This document shows positions 1 to 10,250 of a stretch of DNA of 64,000 nucleotides, piece by piece (position 1 is the first letter of the stretch; every line of letters begins with the position of its first letter). This stretch comes from Forficula auricularia (taxonomy: Eukaryota > Arthropoda > Insecta > Dermaptera > Forficulidae). The translations under genes were made by a program, and so were the position numbers. The DNA lies in assembly GCA_024734495.1 (NCBI GenBank), contig JALMQS010000070.1, forward strand, positions 19,889,533-19,953,532, given 5' to 3'. Under the pieces are notes generated by a model. It did no database searches. It saw nothing but the letters and a program-made list of their open reading frames with translations, and had not been told where the DNA came from.

Positions 1-340
1 GACAATAAGGATTCATAATTCATAAGCCCAAAACTTTTTGCTGTTTATGTACCACTACTTGCCAATCCCCTGCTCGTTTGACAATTCTGGCAACACTGTC
101 CGAGGTTGTATATATTATTTCATGGAAATGACAGATAAAGTACATTATAAAGGAAGATTTATAAAACAAAAAGTTCTTAATAATCGATTGAAAGCTGTTG
201 CGACAATGGCTGAATCGAAAAAAAGTCAAAAAAAGTACTAAAGTTAACCCACTTTTTAGGTTAAATAAATCCGTTGTTGCCAGCTTGTTTTTAGTGTAAA
301 TTTCTGATTAATCATTTTTCATTATTTATTCATTACTAGC
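1..340. other. AT-rich stretch, nothing recognised
   Basis: Only short chance reading frames on both strands. No terminal repeat, tail or homology was recognised. Confidence 0.4.
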
Positions 341-395
341 TGACGCCAGGGCTCTTGGCCCGGCGTCACCTAGCCCCTGACGGGGAGCGTCTCGT
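341..395. repeat. GC-rich dispersed repeat, copy 1
   Basis: A GC-rich patch in AT-rich DNA. It opens with a 7-bp palindrome (TGACGCC...GGCGTCA) and ends in GACGGGGAGCGTCTCG. The same core CCTGCCGGGGAGCGTCTC, allowing small changes, recurs reversed at 7917-7995 and at 26390-26468, so this is a three-copy family in the window. Its function and class are unknown. Confidence 0.45.
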
Positions 396-1867
396 TTTAT
401 GGTTAAAATTTATATAGATAATAGCTGACCTGACCACGCGTAGCTGTGACTAACTCTTATGCTTCACGCCTAAGCCACTGGACGTATTTTGATTTGATCA
501 ATAATTTAAATATATTTAAAAAATAATAATAGTTTTGAAAATGCAAATAATTATAGAATAGGTATTAAAACAGTAAATGAATTATATATTACTTGTCAAA
601 ATTGTTCCCTTAACCAAAAATAATATTAACAGTTCAAAGATTTCCAAAAAGCTATAATCGGCCATCTTGTTTGTTTTCTTTTACTGCTCAGAGAGGCGCT
701 GGCGTTGTTTCTTCGAAAAAAATATTTTTTACATGCCACAGGTGTGATATCTATAAAAACACTATATATAAAAACACTCGTGTATTTGAATGGAATGTTG
801 TGTGAAAATTTCAATGTAATCGGTGAAGAACTTTCGGAGATCCTTCAACGTATCACTTAAGCGTAACAGTACATTTTTATTTATATAGATTATCTGAGAA
901 ACTGTCTTGTAACTATGAATTAAAATTTTCCTAAAATATGTATTAGGTATTGTTTAATGTTGGTTTAGTTTTTTATAACACAGGTAAGAAGAGTTTCTTA
1001 ATTATAATTAAATATGTATGTAAACTTTCCGAAATCCCGTATAGTGCAATGTATAAAAGTCTGAAAAACTCTATCTTTGGAATTTAATATCTCCGGGACT
1101 ATATTGTTCATAAATTTCGTTTTTCCACCAATCGATGCAGAAGTATTTAAATAAAAATCTATCTAAATTTCAAAAAAATCTTAGGAAAACCCATTTGGTG
1201 AAACAACTACCTTAAATACATCTCTTCTACTTCGACTCCGGCTCTGACTCAAAGTCAAATTTAAAATCTCCGGTTCTGACTCCGGTTCCGGTAAACCCAC
1301 CTCCGTAACATCCCTAGTTGAAATTATTAAAAAAAATATTTTCAGGTTCCTTGATAAAAGGGGAAGATCCTTCAATATTCCCTTATGGGTAATTTTTCAA
1401 TTTCGATAGAAAAAAATAAAACATCCTTTTATAAATAAATGTGATTTTCATTGAGAATGCCTTGGAAATAAAAATATAATTAAAAATGAACACCAATTAA
1501 AATAGACCTGAATATATAAAGTAATACTCTTCGAAATGACTCCAAACAGTATAGGGTCTCGCTCAGACCAAATTCCTGGTTACATGGCTGGTCTTGAATT
1601 TTTAAAATGTGAATAAGTGGGTACTTTGTTGACCAGAGGGGCTTCAGTGAATAAACAGCAATGTATAATTCAAGCCCTATTCAGACAAAAGAAGGTTGTT
1701 TTTTTTCGAAGAAAATTTATTAAATTAAATTAAAATACAAAATATATGAGAAATAAATTTAGAATAACTTATACTTTTACATACGTAGCATGGGGTAGTG
1801 GTGATATTCTATCTGTAAAAAATAAGCCGAACAAGTGCAATTCGGATTCGCCTAACCATTATTTTGC
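396..1867. other. AT-rich intergenic DNA
   Basis: No gene or complete element seen. At 1205-1320 there is a degenerate CT-rich tract of repeated CTCCGG/GACTCCGG motifs. At 1810-1850 a short stretch (AAGCCGAACAAGTGCAATTC) resembles the left end of the dispersed element at 62015-62960. Confidence 0.35.
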
Positions 1868-2019
1868 ATTTAATATACAGGGTAGGGCATAAAGATTTAC
1901 CATATTTTGAAGAGGTATAAAAAAATGAATATATTTTTGAAAAAGAACATAAAATAATTTTTTTTTAATGTGTTTTAAACATTATCAGATAAAAAAAAGG
2001 AGGAGAGGAGGTCAAAATG

Positions 2020-2145
2020 AAAATTTAGCCCTTTCGACCAAACTCAATCAAATTTTGTATACATATTCTGTGGGCGCCCAGAAGGCTAGAAATGCAAAAA
2101 CTAACCAAATTTGTCATCATAGTTTGGTCGAAAGGGCTAGAATTA
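2020..2145. repeat. Single unit of the ~120-bp minisatellite family, flanked by an inverted repeat
   Basis: Contains the family core ACCAAACTCAATCAAATTTT followed by GTATACAT, then AAAAATGCAAAAACT-like sequence. This is the unit that is tandemly repeated at 38175-38680 and 60975-61200. Here it is bounded by AGCCCTTTCGACC at about 2028 and its reverse complement near 2125, so this copy sits in its own small foldback. Confidence 0.5.
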
Positions 2146-2174
2146 TCATTTTTGATCCCCTCGGCCCTTTTTTA

Positions 2175-3338
2175 CTTTATCTAATTCGAAGCATGGGCAA
2201 AGTATTGTAATCGCTCTCGCGCCAAGCGGGAATTCAAAGGGTTCTCAGGTAAAGACTACGGAACCCATGGACTCAATTAAGGTCACAAATTGTTGTATTC
2301 AATTAGGTTGAATTTTAGCACGTGACGATTTTGCCAAAATTACCAGGAATCTCGTCGAGAGCCCAAAAAGTGCCATTTTTTTGCAAGTGCGTGGGGATGG
2401 ATGGATGGATGGATGGATGTTATCGTTTTTTTCGTCCACGATTTTTTCCACACCTTTGCACCGATTGAAATGAAATTGAAAACCTACCATTAGTTTAACA
2501 AAATGAAGCGCTGATTAGTTTTTGGTACATATCGGCCTACAAACATTAGTACTTTATTTCAGTACTTTTTTAGTTTTTTCTAAATATCTTGAAAATGACT
2601 TAACCAATTTTGATGAAATTTAAAATCCTAATTAAGTACCTTGGGGACAACAAAAAAGGTTAAATAAAGTTTTTAGTAAAAGTATATTTTAAAAGTACTT
2701 TACTCTAGAGTAAGATTGTACTTTTTTTAAATTCCTTATTTTACCAAAATTAAAAAAAAAACTTTAAAATTTATTCATTTGATAGGTAATATAGCTCATT
2801 TAAACTTGTTTAAGTAAGAATGGTTAGGCTTCTCGCTGTGAAATAATAAAAAATTGGGAGGAAATTTTATAAGTAACCATAGCAACTGCGTTGTTTTTTT
2901 ATGCGTTACCTTTGCTGAAGACATGGAGGTATCGAGTTAAAATCAAAAATAGTGATTGATTCTGATCTAATACTTGAGGAATAACCATTCTATATTGGAT
3001 TTTTGACGTTTCGGTTTTTATTGGTAACCATTGCTGAAGACATGGAGGAATCGAGTTAAAATCAAAAATAGTGATCGATTCTCATCTAATACTTGAGGAA
3101 TAACAATTCTACTTTAGGTTTTTGACGTTTTGATTATTATTGGTAACCATTGCTGAAGACATGAAGGAATCGGCTTAAAATCAAAAATAACGATCGATTC
3201 TTATCTAATACTAGCGGAATAACCTTATTGCATTCCATTTTTGATATTTTGACTATTAATGGCAACATCTACTGATAACGTGGAAGAATCGACTTAAAAT
3301 CAAAAAGACTAAATTCTTTTTTGGTAAACAACTCAAGC
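2175..3338 (+). repeat. Left arm of a ~12-kb inverted repeat
   Basis: Matches the reverse complement of 12951-14348 almost throughout. Landmarks in order are GCATGGGCAAAGTATTGTAA, the ACGGAACCCATGGACTCAAT stretch, GCACGTGACGATTTTGCC, a short (ATGG)n tract at 2395-2418, the TACTTTATTTCAGTACTTTT stretch, a TTTCACAGCGAGAAGCC-type segment (reversed), then a ~119-bp tandem repeat, ending near TTGGTAAACAACTCAAGC. Arms with internal tandem repeats are known from foldback and Galileo-like DNA transposons, but no transposase is visible between the arms. A third, terminal-only copy lies at 60150-60310. Confidence 0.8.
2900..3310 (+). repeat. ~119-bp tandem repeat in the left arm (about 3.5 units)
   Basis: Successive units begin near 2912, 3030, 3149 and 3267 (the last degenerate). 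Each carries GCTGAAGACATGGAGG, then ATCGAGTTAAAATCAAAAAT, then TAATACTTGAGGAATAAC, then TTTTTGACGTTT. The right arm has about five to six units of the same repeat, so the copy number differs between the arms. Confidence 0.75.
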
Positions 3339-3344
3339 TTGATT

Positions 3345-3690
3345 AGATTTTGGTGCATATCGAACCAAAATTAAAGTTGGGAAGAGGGAGGGGGAGGGGG
3401 GGGGTTTAAAATTTAAAATTATAATATTTTCAAATTAAAAAACAAGAAAAATGAAATATACTATAAAATTAACCTATAATAACGAAAATACCTTGGACCA
3501 TACTCAACCAAATTTTATATACATAATCAGTGGGCTACCATAAGACTAAAAATGCAAAATCAAACCCCCGAATTGGGGGGACGGGGAGGCAGGGTCAAGA
3601 AATGAAAATCTAGGCCTTTGTACCAAACTCAGCCTGAAGTGTATGGTAAAGTCAAATGGATGGCCACATCAGAACGTGTCAATTTATTTT
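3345..3690 (+). repeat. Copy of the minisatellite-bearing element (3' part)
   Basis: Starts with GATTAGATTTTGGTGCATAT and ends with GGTAAAGTCAAATGGATGGC then CACATCAGAACGTGTC. That end is shared with copies at 20520-20880, 24400-24690, 38081-39030 (reversed) and 60583-61302. It contains degenerate 120-bp units with poly-G. Confidence 0.65.
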
Positions 3691-4330
3691 AAATTAATTT
3701 ATTAACGCAGATTGACTGAAAGAAAACATGCTATTTTCTAATATTTGTTTATTAAAAAAGAAAGAACTGAAAACGTAAACTGGCTCTATCATGGTGTGTG
3801 TCGAGCAGAGTGCCACACTTGAGGTGTAATGATCTGGAGAAATAGCTTGGAGAATTAGCTCGACAGAGGGCGACCAGCAAAGCTCTTCTCTCTTAAACTA
3901 AACGACATTATCAGATAATTAAAATAATATTTTTGGTATCTTAAGCTTAACTGAAACGGACAAGTTCTTCCGGCGGAACTCATTTATATTTTGACTAATG
4001 TTATTTTCCGCTACCGCTCCTCCTCGTTCGTTCTTCTCGCACCATTTTCTGATCTTTTTCAGTACTTTGGAAGCAAATGAATTGCTAGTGTTTTCTTAAG
4101 AACGAATTCTCTAGCAGTTGCGGTGTCATCGTCGCCGAGGCATGCGACCCTCACGCTTCGTGGCCCACACATTGACACGCAAGCACCTCAAGCCGAATAA
4201 TGCCAGTTCAACATGCAAATGCTGAAGAGGATTATAGAAATGGAGAGCGGGAAGTAACCTTCGCGAGTAGCTTCAATTGACCGGCTGAACATAGGAAGTA
4301 AGAAGAGAGATGGTCAAGTTTTGTTACACT
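3691..4330. other. Unassigned, moderately GC-rich
   Basis: More complex sequence than its surroundings, with many stops in all frames. It runs directly into the LINE tail downstream (minus strand), so part of 3780-4330 may be the 3' untranslated region of that element. I recognise no domain. Confidence 0.3.
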
Positions 4331-4720
4331 GCAAATTACCATCTCTATATAGAGTAGTCTGCTGTAAGACTGGTGTGACCTTAATCCCATGCCACCACTG
4401 ACTCTATTCTTTGCCAACTCATTTTTCTATAAGTCCTAAATCTATCAGAAGCAAATATTCCAATCTAGGTCTTCTTCTTTCCATACTAACTCAATCTTCT
4501 ATAAGTATCTCTCAGCAATCTTCCGTGTCTTAACATGTGATCTATCATCTAATTTCCTTAGATTCTTCTCGTGTTCTCTTTTTCCTTATCCTATCGAGAA
4601 TTTCTTCGCATATAATTCTATCTATTCATTTAATCTTCAAAATTCTCTCGTAGCAGGGTGTTTAAAATTCCTCCAGTCTCTTCTCTCTGCCTCTCCAATT
4701 GTCTAGGTTTTCCATCCATT
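4331..4720 (-). pseudogene. RTE-type non-LTR retrotransposon, C-terminal remnant
   Basis: The minus strand, read across several frames with stops, gives the C-terminal signature of RTE-like LINE proteins. About 4560-4630 reads IICEEILDRIRKKR, corresponding to the family's 'I.NEEVL.RI..R'. About 4510-4550 reads MIDHMLRHGRLLRD, corresponding to 'IGHMLRHD.LL'. Near 4370-4430 it reads KMSWQRIESVVAWD. The frame is broken by an in-frame stop before MIDHML and by later stops, so this is dead. Only the tail is present, which fits 5' truncation during target-primed reverse transcription. The family assignment comes from remembered motif patterns, and the exact clade is uncertain. Confidence 0.6.
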
Positions 4721-4747
4721 ATACAGTGCAATTCTCCTTACTGTAGT

Positions 4748-4835
4748 CCAGTGTTTTTCAACCTTTTTCATGACCTTAGTATGAACATTTTCTTTCACGC
4801 CCCCTACCCCCCCCCCCGCTCTTTAGTAACCTGTA
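4748..4835 (+). mobile_element. hAT-type transposon end (partial)
   Basis: CAGTGTTTTTCAACCTTTTT is a typical hAT terminal sequence. It is followed by a CCCC-rich stretch ending in a poly-C run. The opposite terminus was not found nearby, so boundaries and target duplication are unknown. Confidence 0.5.
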
Positions 4836-5103
4836 TTTTATTATGTTACAAATATCAAATCCGTACAATATTTTTATTAATTTTTATAATTAGGTATCGG
4901 CTAAATACACAATTATTTTTTGGACCATGTACCACTGTTTAGTTACCATGTCCCGTTACAAACTACACAATTAATTTCATGAAATTTATTATTTTGTTCT
5001 AGAAGAAAATAATTTTATTTTAATTTTTAGAAACAAAATGCAAGAGAATTGACATATTTATACGTGACTTGAATTTTATTGTCAATTTTTTTTTAAGTGA
5101 AAC

Positions 5104-5477
5104 GTCATATTGAATTGATAGAGATTTTCTTTAGGAGACGGACTGGTATAAATATGCAATTGGATGTTGATGAAAGCAGTCCACGGTGGTTGTAAAAAAT
5201 AAGACTATAGAGGTTTTATTATTTTACATTTATTTGTTAAACCGACGTTTCGGAGATTTATTCTCTCCTTCTTCAGGGTAACAAAAAGTCAATGAAAGTA
5301 GTTCAAAAAATAGTTACTTTCTGTCTCCTTTTGACTTTTTGTTACCCTGAAGAAGGAGAGAATAAATCTCCGAAACGTCGGTTTAACAAATAAATGTAAA
5401 ATAATAAAACCTCTATAGTCTTATTTTTTACAACCACCGTGGACTGCTTTCATCAACATCCAATTGTCATATTGAAT
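5104..5477. mobile_element. Foldback element with hammerhead-like hairpins (family F1), 12-bp target duplication
   Basis: Arms 5157-5292 and 5330-5466 are near-perfect inverted copies around a spacer of about 37 bp. A direct repeat GTCATATTGAAT flanks the element (5104-5115 and 5466-5477) and looks like a target-site duplication. About 40 bp at the left (5116-5156) is present at one end only and includes ACGGACTGGTA, which recurs beside a related foldback at 54610. Each arm carries the CUGAAGA-stem-GAAAC hairpin: minus at 5247-5276, plus at 5347-5376. No coding capacity. The asymmetric leader, variable-length duplication and inverted terminal copies recall Penelope-like retroelement derivatives more than cut-and-paste MITEs. 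Confidence 0.8.
5347..5376 (+). ncRNA. Hammerhead-like hairpin (F1, plus copy)
   Basis: CUGAAGA is followed by one A, stem GGAGA, a 7-nt loop, UCUCC and then GAAAC. The core letters match a hammerhead's CUGANGA and GAAA, and the stem is perfect. The extra A between the core and stem II and the lack of an obvious closed stem III argue against a fully canonical ribozyme. The mirror copy on the other arm is at 5247-5276 (minus). Confidence 0.4.
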
Positions 5478-5608
5478 GTTAAGTTCAAGTCAAAGTGAAT
5501 CGGAAGGGAAAGAGACAGAAAACGAGAGATCGAGACAGTGCAAAAAACGCAAATTTTAATGCAGCAAAATAGTGGGAAAAAATTTGGTTAATATTTCTAC
5601 ACCCTTAT

Positions 5609-6146
5609 GTTTACGGTAGGGAGATAGGGAGTGCCTGTAAGCTTAGAAATTAGGCGAGGAAATTGTCTCCTGAAGCGGGGGGAAGAAGAAGCTCGACCGC
5701 CATCTTGCATAGTTCAAAACATTGCCAAACATAACGTTATCAAATGAGAAATACATGTTTAACAAAGAGCTAATATTCTCATATAAGCACGTTTTTCTTT
5801 AATATAAAATACAGTATATGTTCCTATGACTATTTTGTGTATATTCATCTTATTTTAATGTGAAATAATTTTAATAATTAATAATTTTAATTAATTTCAA
5901 TTTTCTCTAGATATCTGTAAAAATCAAAAAACTATAATTTAAAATAGTTCTTTTATTATTTTTCTTTATTTAGATGACCTTATAATTTTGAAAATCGAAG
6001 GTAAATGATATATATTTTAGTATAGGACCATATGGAAATCTCAATTTTTTTGAAAGATCCAAGATGGCGGACTGTGAGTCAGCGATGAAGTAGGCAGGCG
6101 ACACTTTCCTAGCCATAACCTCTCTCCCTATCTCCCTGGTTTACGG
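5609..6146. mobile_element. hAT-type MITE with 8-bp TSD GTTTACGG
   Basis: The element body is 5617-6138 (522 bp). Terminal inverted repeats read TAGGGAGATAGGGAG at the left and CAGGGAGATAGGGAG when the right end is reversed. Identical 8-bp direct repeats GTTTACGG occupy 5609-5616 and 6139-6146. The 8-bp duplication and C/TAGGG termini are diagnostic of the hAT superfamily. No transposase is inside, so it is non-autonomous. Confidence 0.85.
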
Positions 6147-6365
6147 ATACTAGTCGAGCAGTGGTGTCATGTTTCCGAAACACGCCGGAACGCCACTCCT
6201 GCACTAGTTTTGGGAACATATATTTCCAAAATTTTCCGGGTGGGCGGGGCCCCCGGTACCCCTAGGCTAACCGGAATTTCAGCGTTTCGTCAGTGCTAAA
6301 TTGGACCACTGAAGTCAAGTGAATACAATGTAGTATAGTATTCCAATTTTTTTTTAATTATTATA
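6147..6365. other. Unassigned GC-richer stretch
   Basis: About 220 bp including GGGTGGGCGGGGCCCCCGGT. No long reading frame, tRNA-like structure or repeat partner was identified. Confidence 0.3.
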
Positions 6366-7525
6366 ATTTATTAACCGACTTCAAAAAAGGAGGAGGTTCT
6401 CAATTCGACTGATTTTTTTTTTTTTTGTGTCTATGTTACCTTCGCCAATTGTGAACCGATTTTGAAGATTTTTTTTGCATTGGGTTCAGTCTAGTTTCCG
6501 ATTGGTCCCTTTTTTTTCATTGGTATTGGACCTTTTTTGATATGGTTGTCAGGCATAACTTCTTTGTTTATGAACCGATTTTAATGACTCTTTTTTAATG
6601 GAAAGAGGGTGCCTTAGGGGTGGTACCATATTAATTTGGTCAAGTTTTGAAGATATGATCAATGACGAAATAACGTAAATCTCCAATTCTTATGACCAAA
6701 TAATCGAAATTATAATGAATAAAATCTTTTATAAAAAAATCTTAAAATGTTCATTTAAAGCCCGCAAACGTTCCGAGAGAATTTCTATATTTATTAATTG
6801 AATTTCATTATCATTTTCTGATTCATTCGCCCGACGCTTTCTCTTACTAGATGCATGCAAGGTATTATATTAAGTCACTATTAATAACATCACTAAAAAG
6901 AGAAAAATAAAAATAATTTTTATAAAAAAATAAAATAAAACCTACTTCAAAAATTTAAATGCAACAATTAAAATAATAATAACTTAAAAATAAAAATAAA
7001 ATACACTAAAAGGTATAAAATAATTATCTAATTTAGTTATAACTATACGACGAAATATTAACATGAAATCACTTTTTGAAGTCGGTGCCAAGCATATACA
7101 TTTTATGAATCGCACTCGACGGACCTTACTTGGTACGTTTGGCATGTACGCTCGCTTATATAGTTTGTTTGGCACCGACTTCAAAAAGTGATTTCATGTT
7201 AATATTTCGTAGTTCAGTTGTAACTAAATATAACTATACGACGAAATATTAACATGAAATCACTTTTTGAAGTCGGTGCCAAGCATATACATTTTATGAA
7301 TCGCACTCGACGGACCTTACTTGGTACGTTTGGCGTGTACGCTCGCTTATATAGTTTGTTTGGCACCGACTTCAAAAAGTGATTTCATGTTAATATTTCG
7401 TAGTTCAAAGTTGTAACTAAATTAGATAATTATTTTATACCTTTTAGTGTATTTTATTTTATTTTTAAGTTATTATTATTTTGTTTTGTTGCATTTAATT
7501 TTTTTGAAGTCAGTTTTATTTTTAT
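6366..7525 (+). mobile_element. CCGACTTCAAAAA-ended element, copy 1, containing two tandem palindromes
   Basis: Begins AACCGACTTCAAAAAAGG and ends with the near-inverse TTTTTTGAAGTCAGTTTTAT. Related copies are at 27797-28495 (reversed) and 63450-64000 (cut by the window edge). Internal landmarks are the AGGAGGAGGTTCTCAATTCG start, TTGTGAACCGATTTTGAA, CATTGGGTTCAGTCTAGTTT, and the pair of 159-bp palindromes at 7051-7400. Repeats of this kind are abundant in insect genomes. No protein is encoded, so it is a non-autonomous DNA element whose superfamily I cannot fix. Confidence 0.7.
7051..7400. repeat. Two tandem 159-bp palindromic units, nearly identical
   Basis: Units at 7051-7209 and 7242-7400 each start CGAAATATTAACATGAAATC and end with its reverse complement. 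By eye I see one difference between them (GGCATGTACG versus GGCGTGTACG). Single units occur in the related elements at about 27885-28053 and 63892 to the window end. Near-identity implies a recent duplication or conversion. Confidence 0.85.
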
Positions 7526-8300
7526 AAAGTCCCTTTTAAGACCCTCACCATCTACAGGTACCGCTAAGATCTTAGAATTGTAACAAAGAAATATTATGCA
7601 TATATAATATACAATAAATATCAACATACAACAAACACGTTTCTCCATTCCCTCATCCTACCACTGACCCTATCTTTCATCCCTATATCATCATTCACCC
7701 CGCCAAACAGCCTATACATGTCTTCTGGACTCTCTCCTCTTCTCCTAACCCTTCCTTCGGACCCCACGAAACCGGGTGGAGGATTAAAATGTGTGGACCT
7801 TTACCCATTAGAAAGTAGATAATATATCAATAGAAAAAGGCCAACAAAAGTTGTGGTAGTAGAAGTGGGGTAAGGGGCTGGCAGGCAGGTATTTCAGGAA
7901 CCAAATATTTGGCAGTCTCTGAGACGCTCCCCGGCAGGGCCACCCACCCGAAGGGCCTGGCTGCAGAGGGCAACCCACGTGGCACGCCTGGCGCAGTTAA
8001 TATGACATATTTATTTTAAGTTTAATCTTTTTAGTAATACCTGCCACAACCGTCAAAGAAGTTTTACTTCAACCGCGCGTAAAGGTTACACGCATGAATT
8101 TTTTATTTCAGATAAATACGAGTATAAATGGAAATCACGCCACGTAGCTATACCACCTAGCAAGAATAAACAAAGCTTACCTTGCGGGGATTCTCAGAGG
8201 TTACACATTATTTTATTAAACATATTTATAACTTCTTAATTTAAAAATTACATTACACATTTTTACTTATTTCTTTGTTATCGAATGTGAAAAAAACTGT
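7526..8300. other. Unassigned region with GC-rich repeat copy 2
   Basis: CT-rich sequence at 7640-7780 and a GC-rich patch at 7917-7995 carrying GAGACGCTCCCCGGCAGGG, the reversed core of the repeat at 341-395. At 8040-8200 there is more complex sequence (TTCAACCGCGCGTAAAGG) without a readable frame. No gene is supported. Confidence 0.35.
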
Positions 8301-8534
8301 TTTTATTTAAAATCTATTATTTTACTGAAGGCCCATGCCAATTTGATATTTTTGTTTATGTGGCCAAAATTTTCGGATGAAAAGAATTTGAAAAACATGT
8401 CATGAAAAATTTGACAAGGGTCAAGTCCCTTTCCTGCATGAAAAGGATTAATATTCAATCCATATTGTGAATAAATAGCTTTTAGCAAAAATTTGTTTAA
8501 CAATAGAAGCATATGAATAATGAAGATATGTTTT

Positions 8535-9065
8535 GTAAGTTCAGTCGGGTTAAAAAGGGCATTCATTACCTTACAAAAAGTCAACTAATTTTGAATTTTG
8601 GATATCTTTTGTTTTTAGGGGTCATAATGAAAAATTCAAATTTTACAACTTAAGCTATTTATAATAATATTTAATTTTGATGTAGAAATTAGAGGCATTT
8701 GAGGACAGGACTCAGTTGTTGTTGAGTGATTTTCTTACTTCAATTTTATTTTATTTAGAGCAAATATAAAAACCATATCATACATTATATTTATTTATAT
8801 TGAACAATTTTTTATTTTTGTTTTGTTTCTTCTAAGTAAAATAAAACAGAAGTAAGAAAATTCCTCAACAACAACTGAGTTCAGTCCTCCAATGCACCAA
8901 TTTCTACATCAAAATTAATTTTTATTATAAATAGCTTAAGGTTGAACATTTGAATTTTTCATTATTACCACTAAAAACAAAACATATCCAAAATTCAAAA
9001 TTAGCTGACTTTTTATAAGGTAATTCCCTTTAAACGACCCGATTGAACTTATACTATCCATCAAA
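8535..9065. repeat. Palindromic foldback, ~530 bp
   Basis: Arms at about 8535-8770 and 8825-9065 are inverted copies, for example TTCAAAATTAGCTGACTTTT on the right against AAAAAGTCAACTAATTTTGA on the left. Each arm contains CTCAACAACAACTGAGTTCA or its complement. No coding content; divergence between the arms is moderate. Confidence 0.7.
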
Positions 9066-9577
9066 AACACATCTTCATATGCTTCTTCTTTCTAATGACG
9101 GAAAATTGATTATTTTTATTAATAAAATAAAACCTGCATTCTTGATTGCAAATTTAAAAAAATTTAATTCTCATTAAGGTATTTCTTTCGTCATGGATAG
9201 AAAACAATATTTTTTTTTTTAATATCTCCTTACCAATAAGTTTGACGACAAAAAGTTGTAATTTTCAATTTTATAGGTAATTAAATTTCCTATAAATTTT
9301 ATCTGAAGAATTTTTTTTCTATAGCTAACAATTCGAGATTTAAAATATAACACCTGTTTGCCGAGTTCTGTCCCTGTAGAGGGACTCTTCTCTATTATGG
9401 AGATGATAATGCGATCTCATCGAAGAAAAAATGAGTGATAAAATGTTTGAAGAAATGGTTTTACTCTGAAGTCTCACAATTTAAACCTTAAAAATATATT
9501 TTCTCACATTTACGCGATTAACGCGATCACTGTTCATAATTAATGTATTATAATAAGCTTTATTTAAATTGAAAGTT

Positions 9578-9857
9578 TTTGCCGAGAGTAGCAGAATTTT
9601 TATATATTGAAGGAGACAATAAAAGAGTGTGTCTTCTGCTGGAATTATAAATTTTATTTATTTATTACGAGACTATAGTTTCGAGGGCTTTGCCCTCTTC
9701 ATCAGTCTATTACAATGTATTCACAGGAATTAATTTATGAATGAAAGTATTACATTTTTCATGTGTTAAGGTTATAAATTACAAACTATAGTCTCGTTAT
9801 AAATAAATAAAATTTATAATTCCAGCAGAAGACACACTCTTTTATTGTCTCCTTCAA
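9578..9857. mobile_element. Foldback with hammerhead-like hairpin (family F2)
   Basis: Arms 9607-9681 and 9785-9857 are inverted copies (GAAGGAGACAATAAAAGAG at the left end, complement at the right). A leader TTTTTGCCGAGAGTAGCAGA precedes the left arm. It recurs at 24130, 34600 (reversed), 37735, 48445 (reversed) and 51135, so this leader marks a whole family. The left arm retains the full hairpin at 9678-9705 (minus); the right arm has only its distal part. A solo copy of the arm sits at 48375-48435. Confidence 0.75.
9678..9705 (-). ncRNA. Hammerhead-like hairpin with short stem III (F2)
   Basis: The minus strand reads CUGAUGA, one A, stem GAGGGC, loop AAA, GCCCUC, then GAAAC UAUA GUC. The last part can form a two-base-pair stem III (AC/GU) closed by UAUA and followed by C, the usual cleavage-site base. 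This is the closest match to a minimal type I hammerhead in the window. The weaknesses are the extra A before stem II and a poor stem I (only two obvious pairs). Confidence 0.45.
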
Positions 9858-10057
9858 GCTTTATTTAGTTAAGTTAAGATTAATAAAATGTTTATTAATA
9901 TGTTGTTTTTTTAAGTATTTAAAAAATATTTATTTTGTATCTAGTATTTCAAATACTATTTACAAAAGTATCTTGTATCTGATGTCTCAAATACTTTACT
10001 TAAAAGTATCTTGTAACTTGTACTCCAGATATTTTTTATGAGGTATCTTGTACATTA

Positions 10058-10250
10058 GGGTGGGTCGAAAAAAACTGAAATTTTTTTTTCGAAAACGCTT
10101 TACTGCGGAAAAGTTGCCTATTGTAATAAGAAGGAAAAGGGCATAAAAAAATTAAAATCGGTTAACATCTTCCGCTCAAACATCGAACTTGAAACTTGAT
10201 CACTTTCATAAAATCAATTGATATCATTGCATATAGTATTATAATGCAGG
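10058..10250 (+). mobile_element. GGGTGGGTCGAAAA-ended MITE, partial copy
   Basis: Starts GGGTGGGTCGAAAAAAACTG and continues with AGTTGCCTATTGTAATAAGA and AATCGGTTAACATC, all matching one arm of the palindrome at 12335-12925. The other arm is absent. Confidence 0.65.

Noticed and set aside
2900..3310. CRISPR-like array
   Set aside because: Units are ~119 bp with no short repeat plus unique spacer structure, and the DNA is eukaryotic.
3780..4330. LTR of a retrovirus-like element
   Set aside because: TG start and GC-richer composition suggested it, but no matching second LTR, primer-binding site or gag/pol sequence was found.
5347..5376. Fully canonical hammerhead ribozyme
   Set aside because: The core letters match, but there is one extra base between A9 and stem II and stems I and III are not clear; reported only as hammerhead-like.
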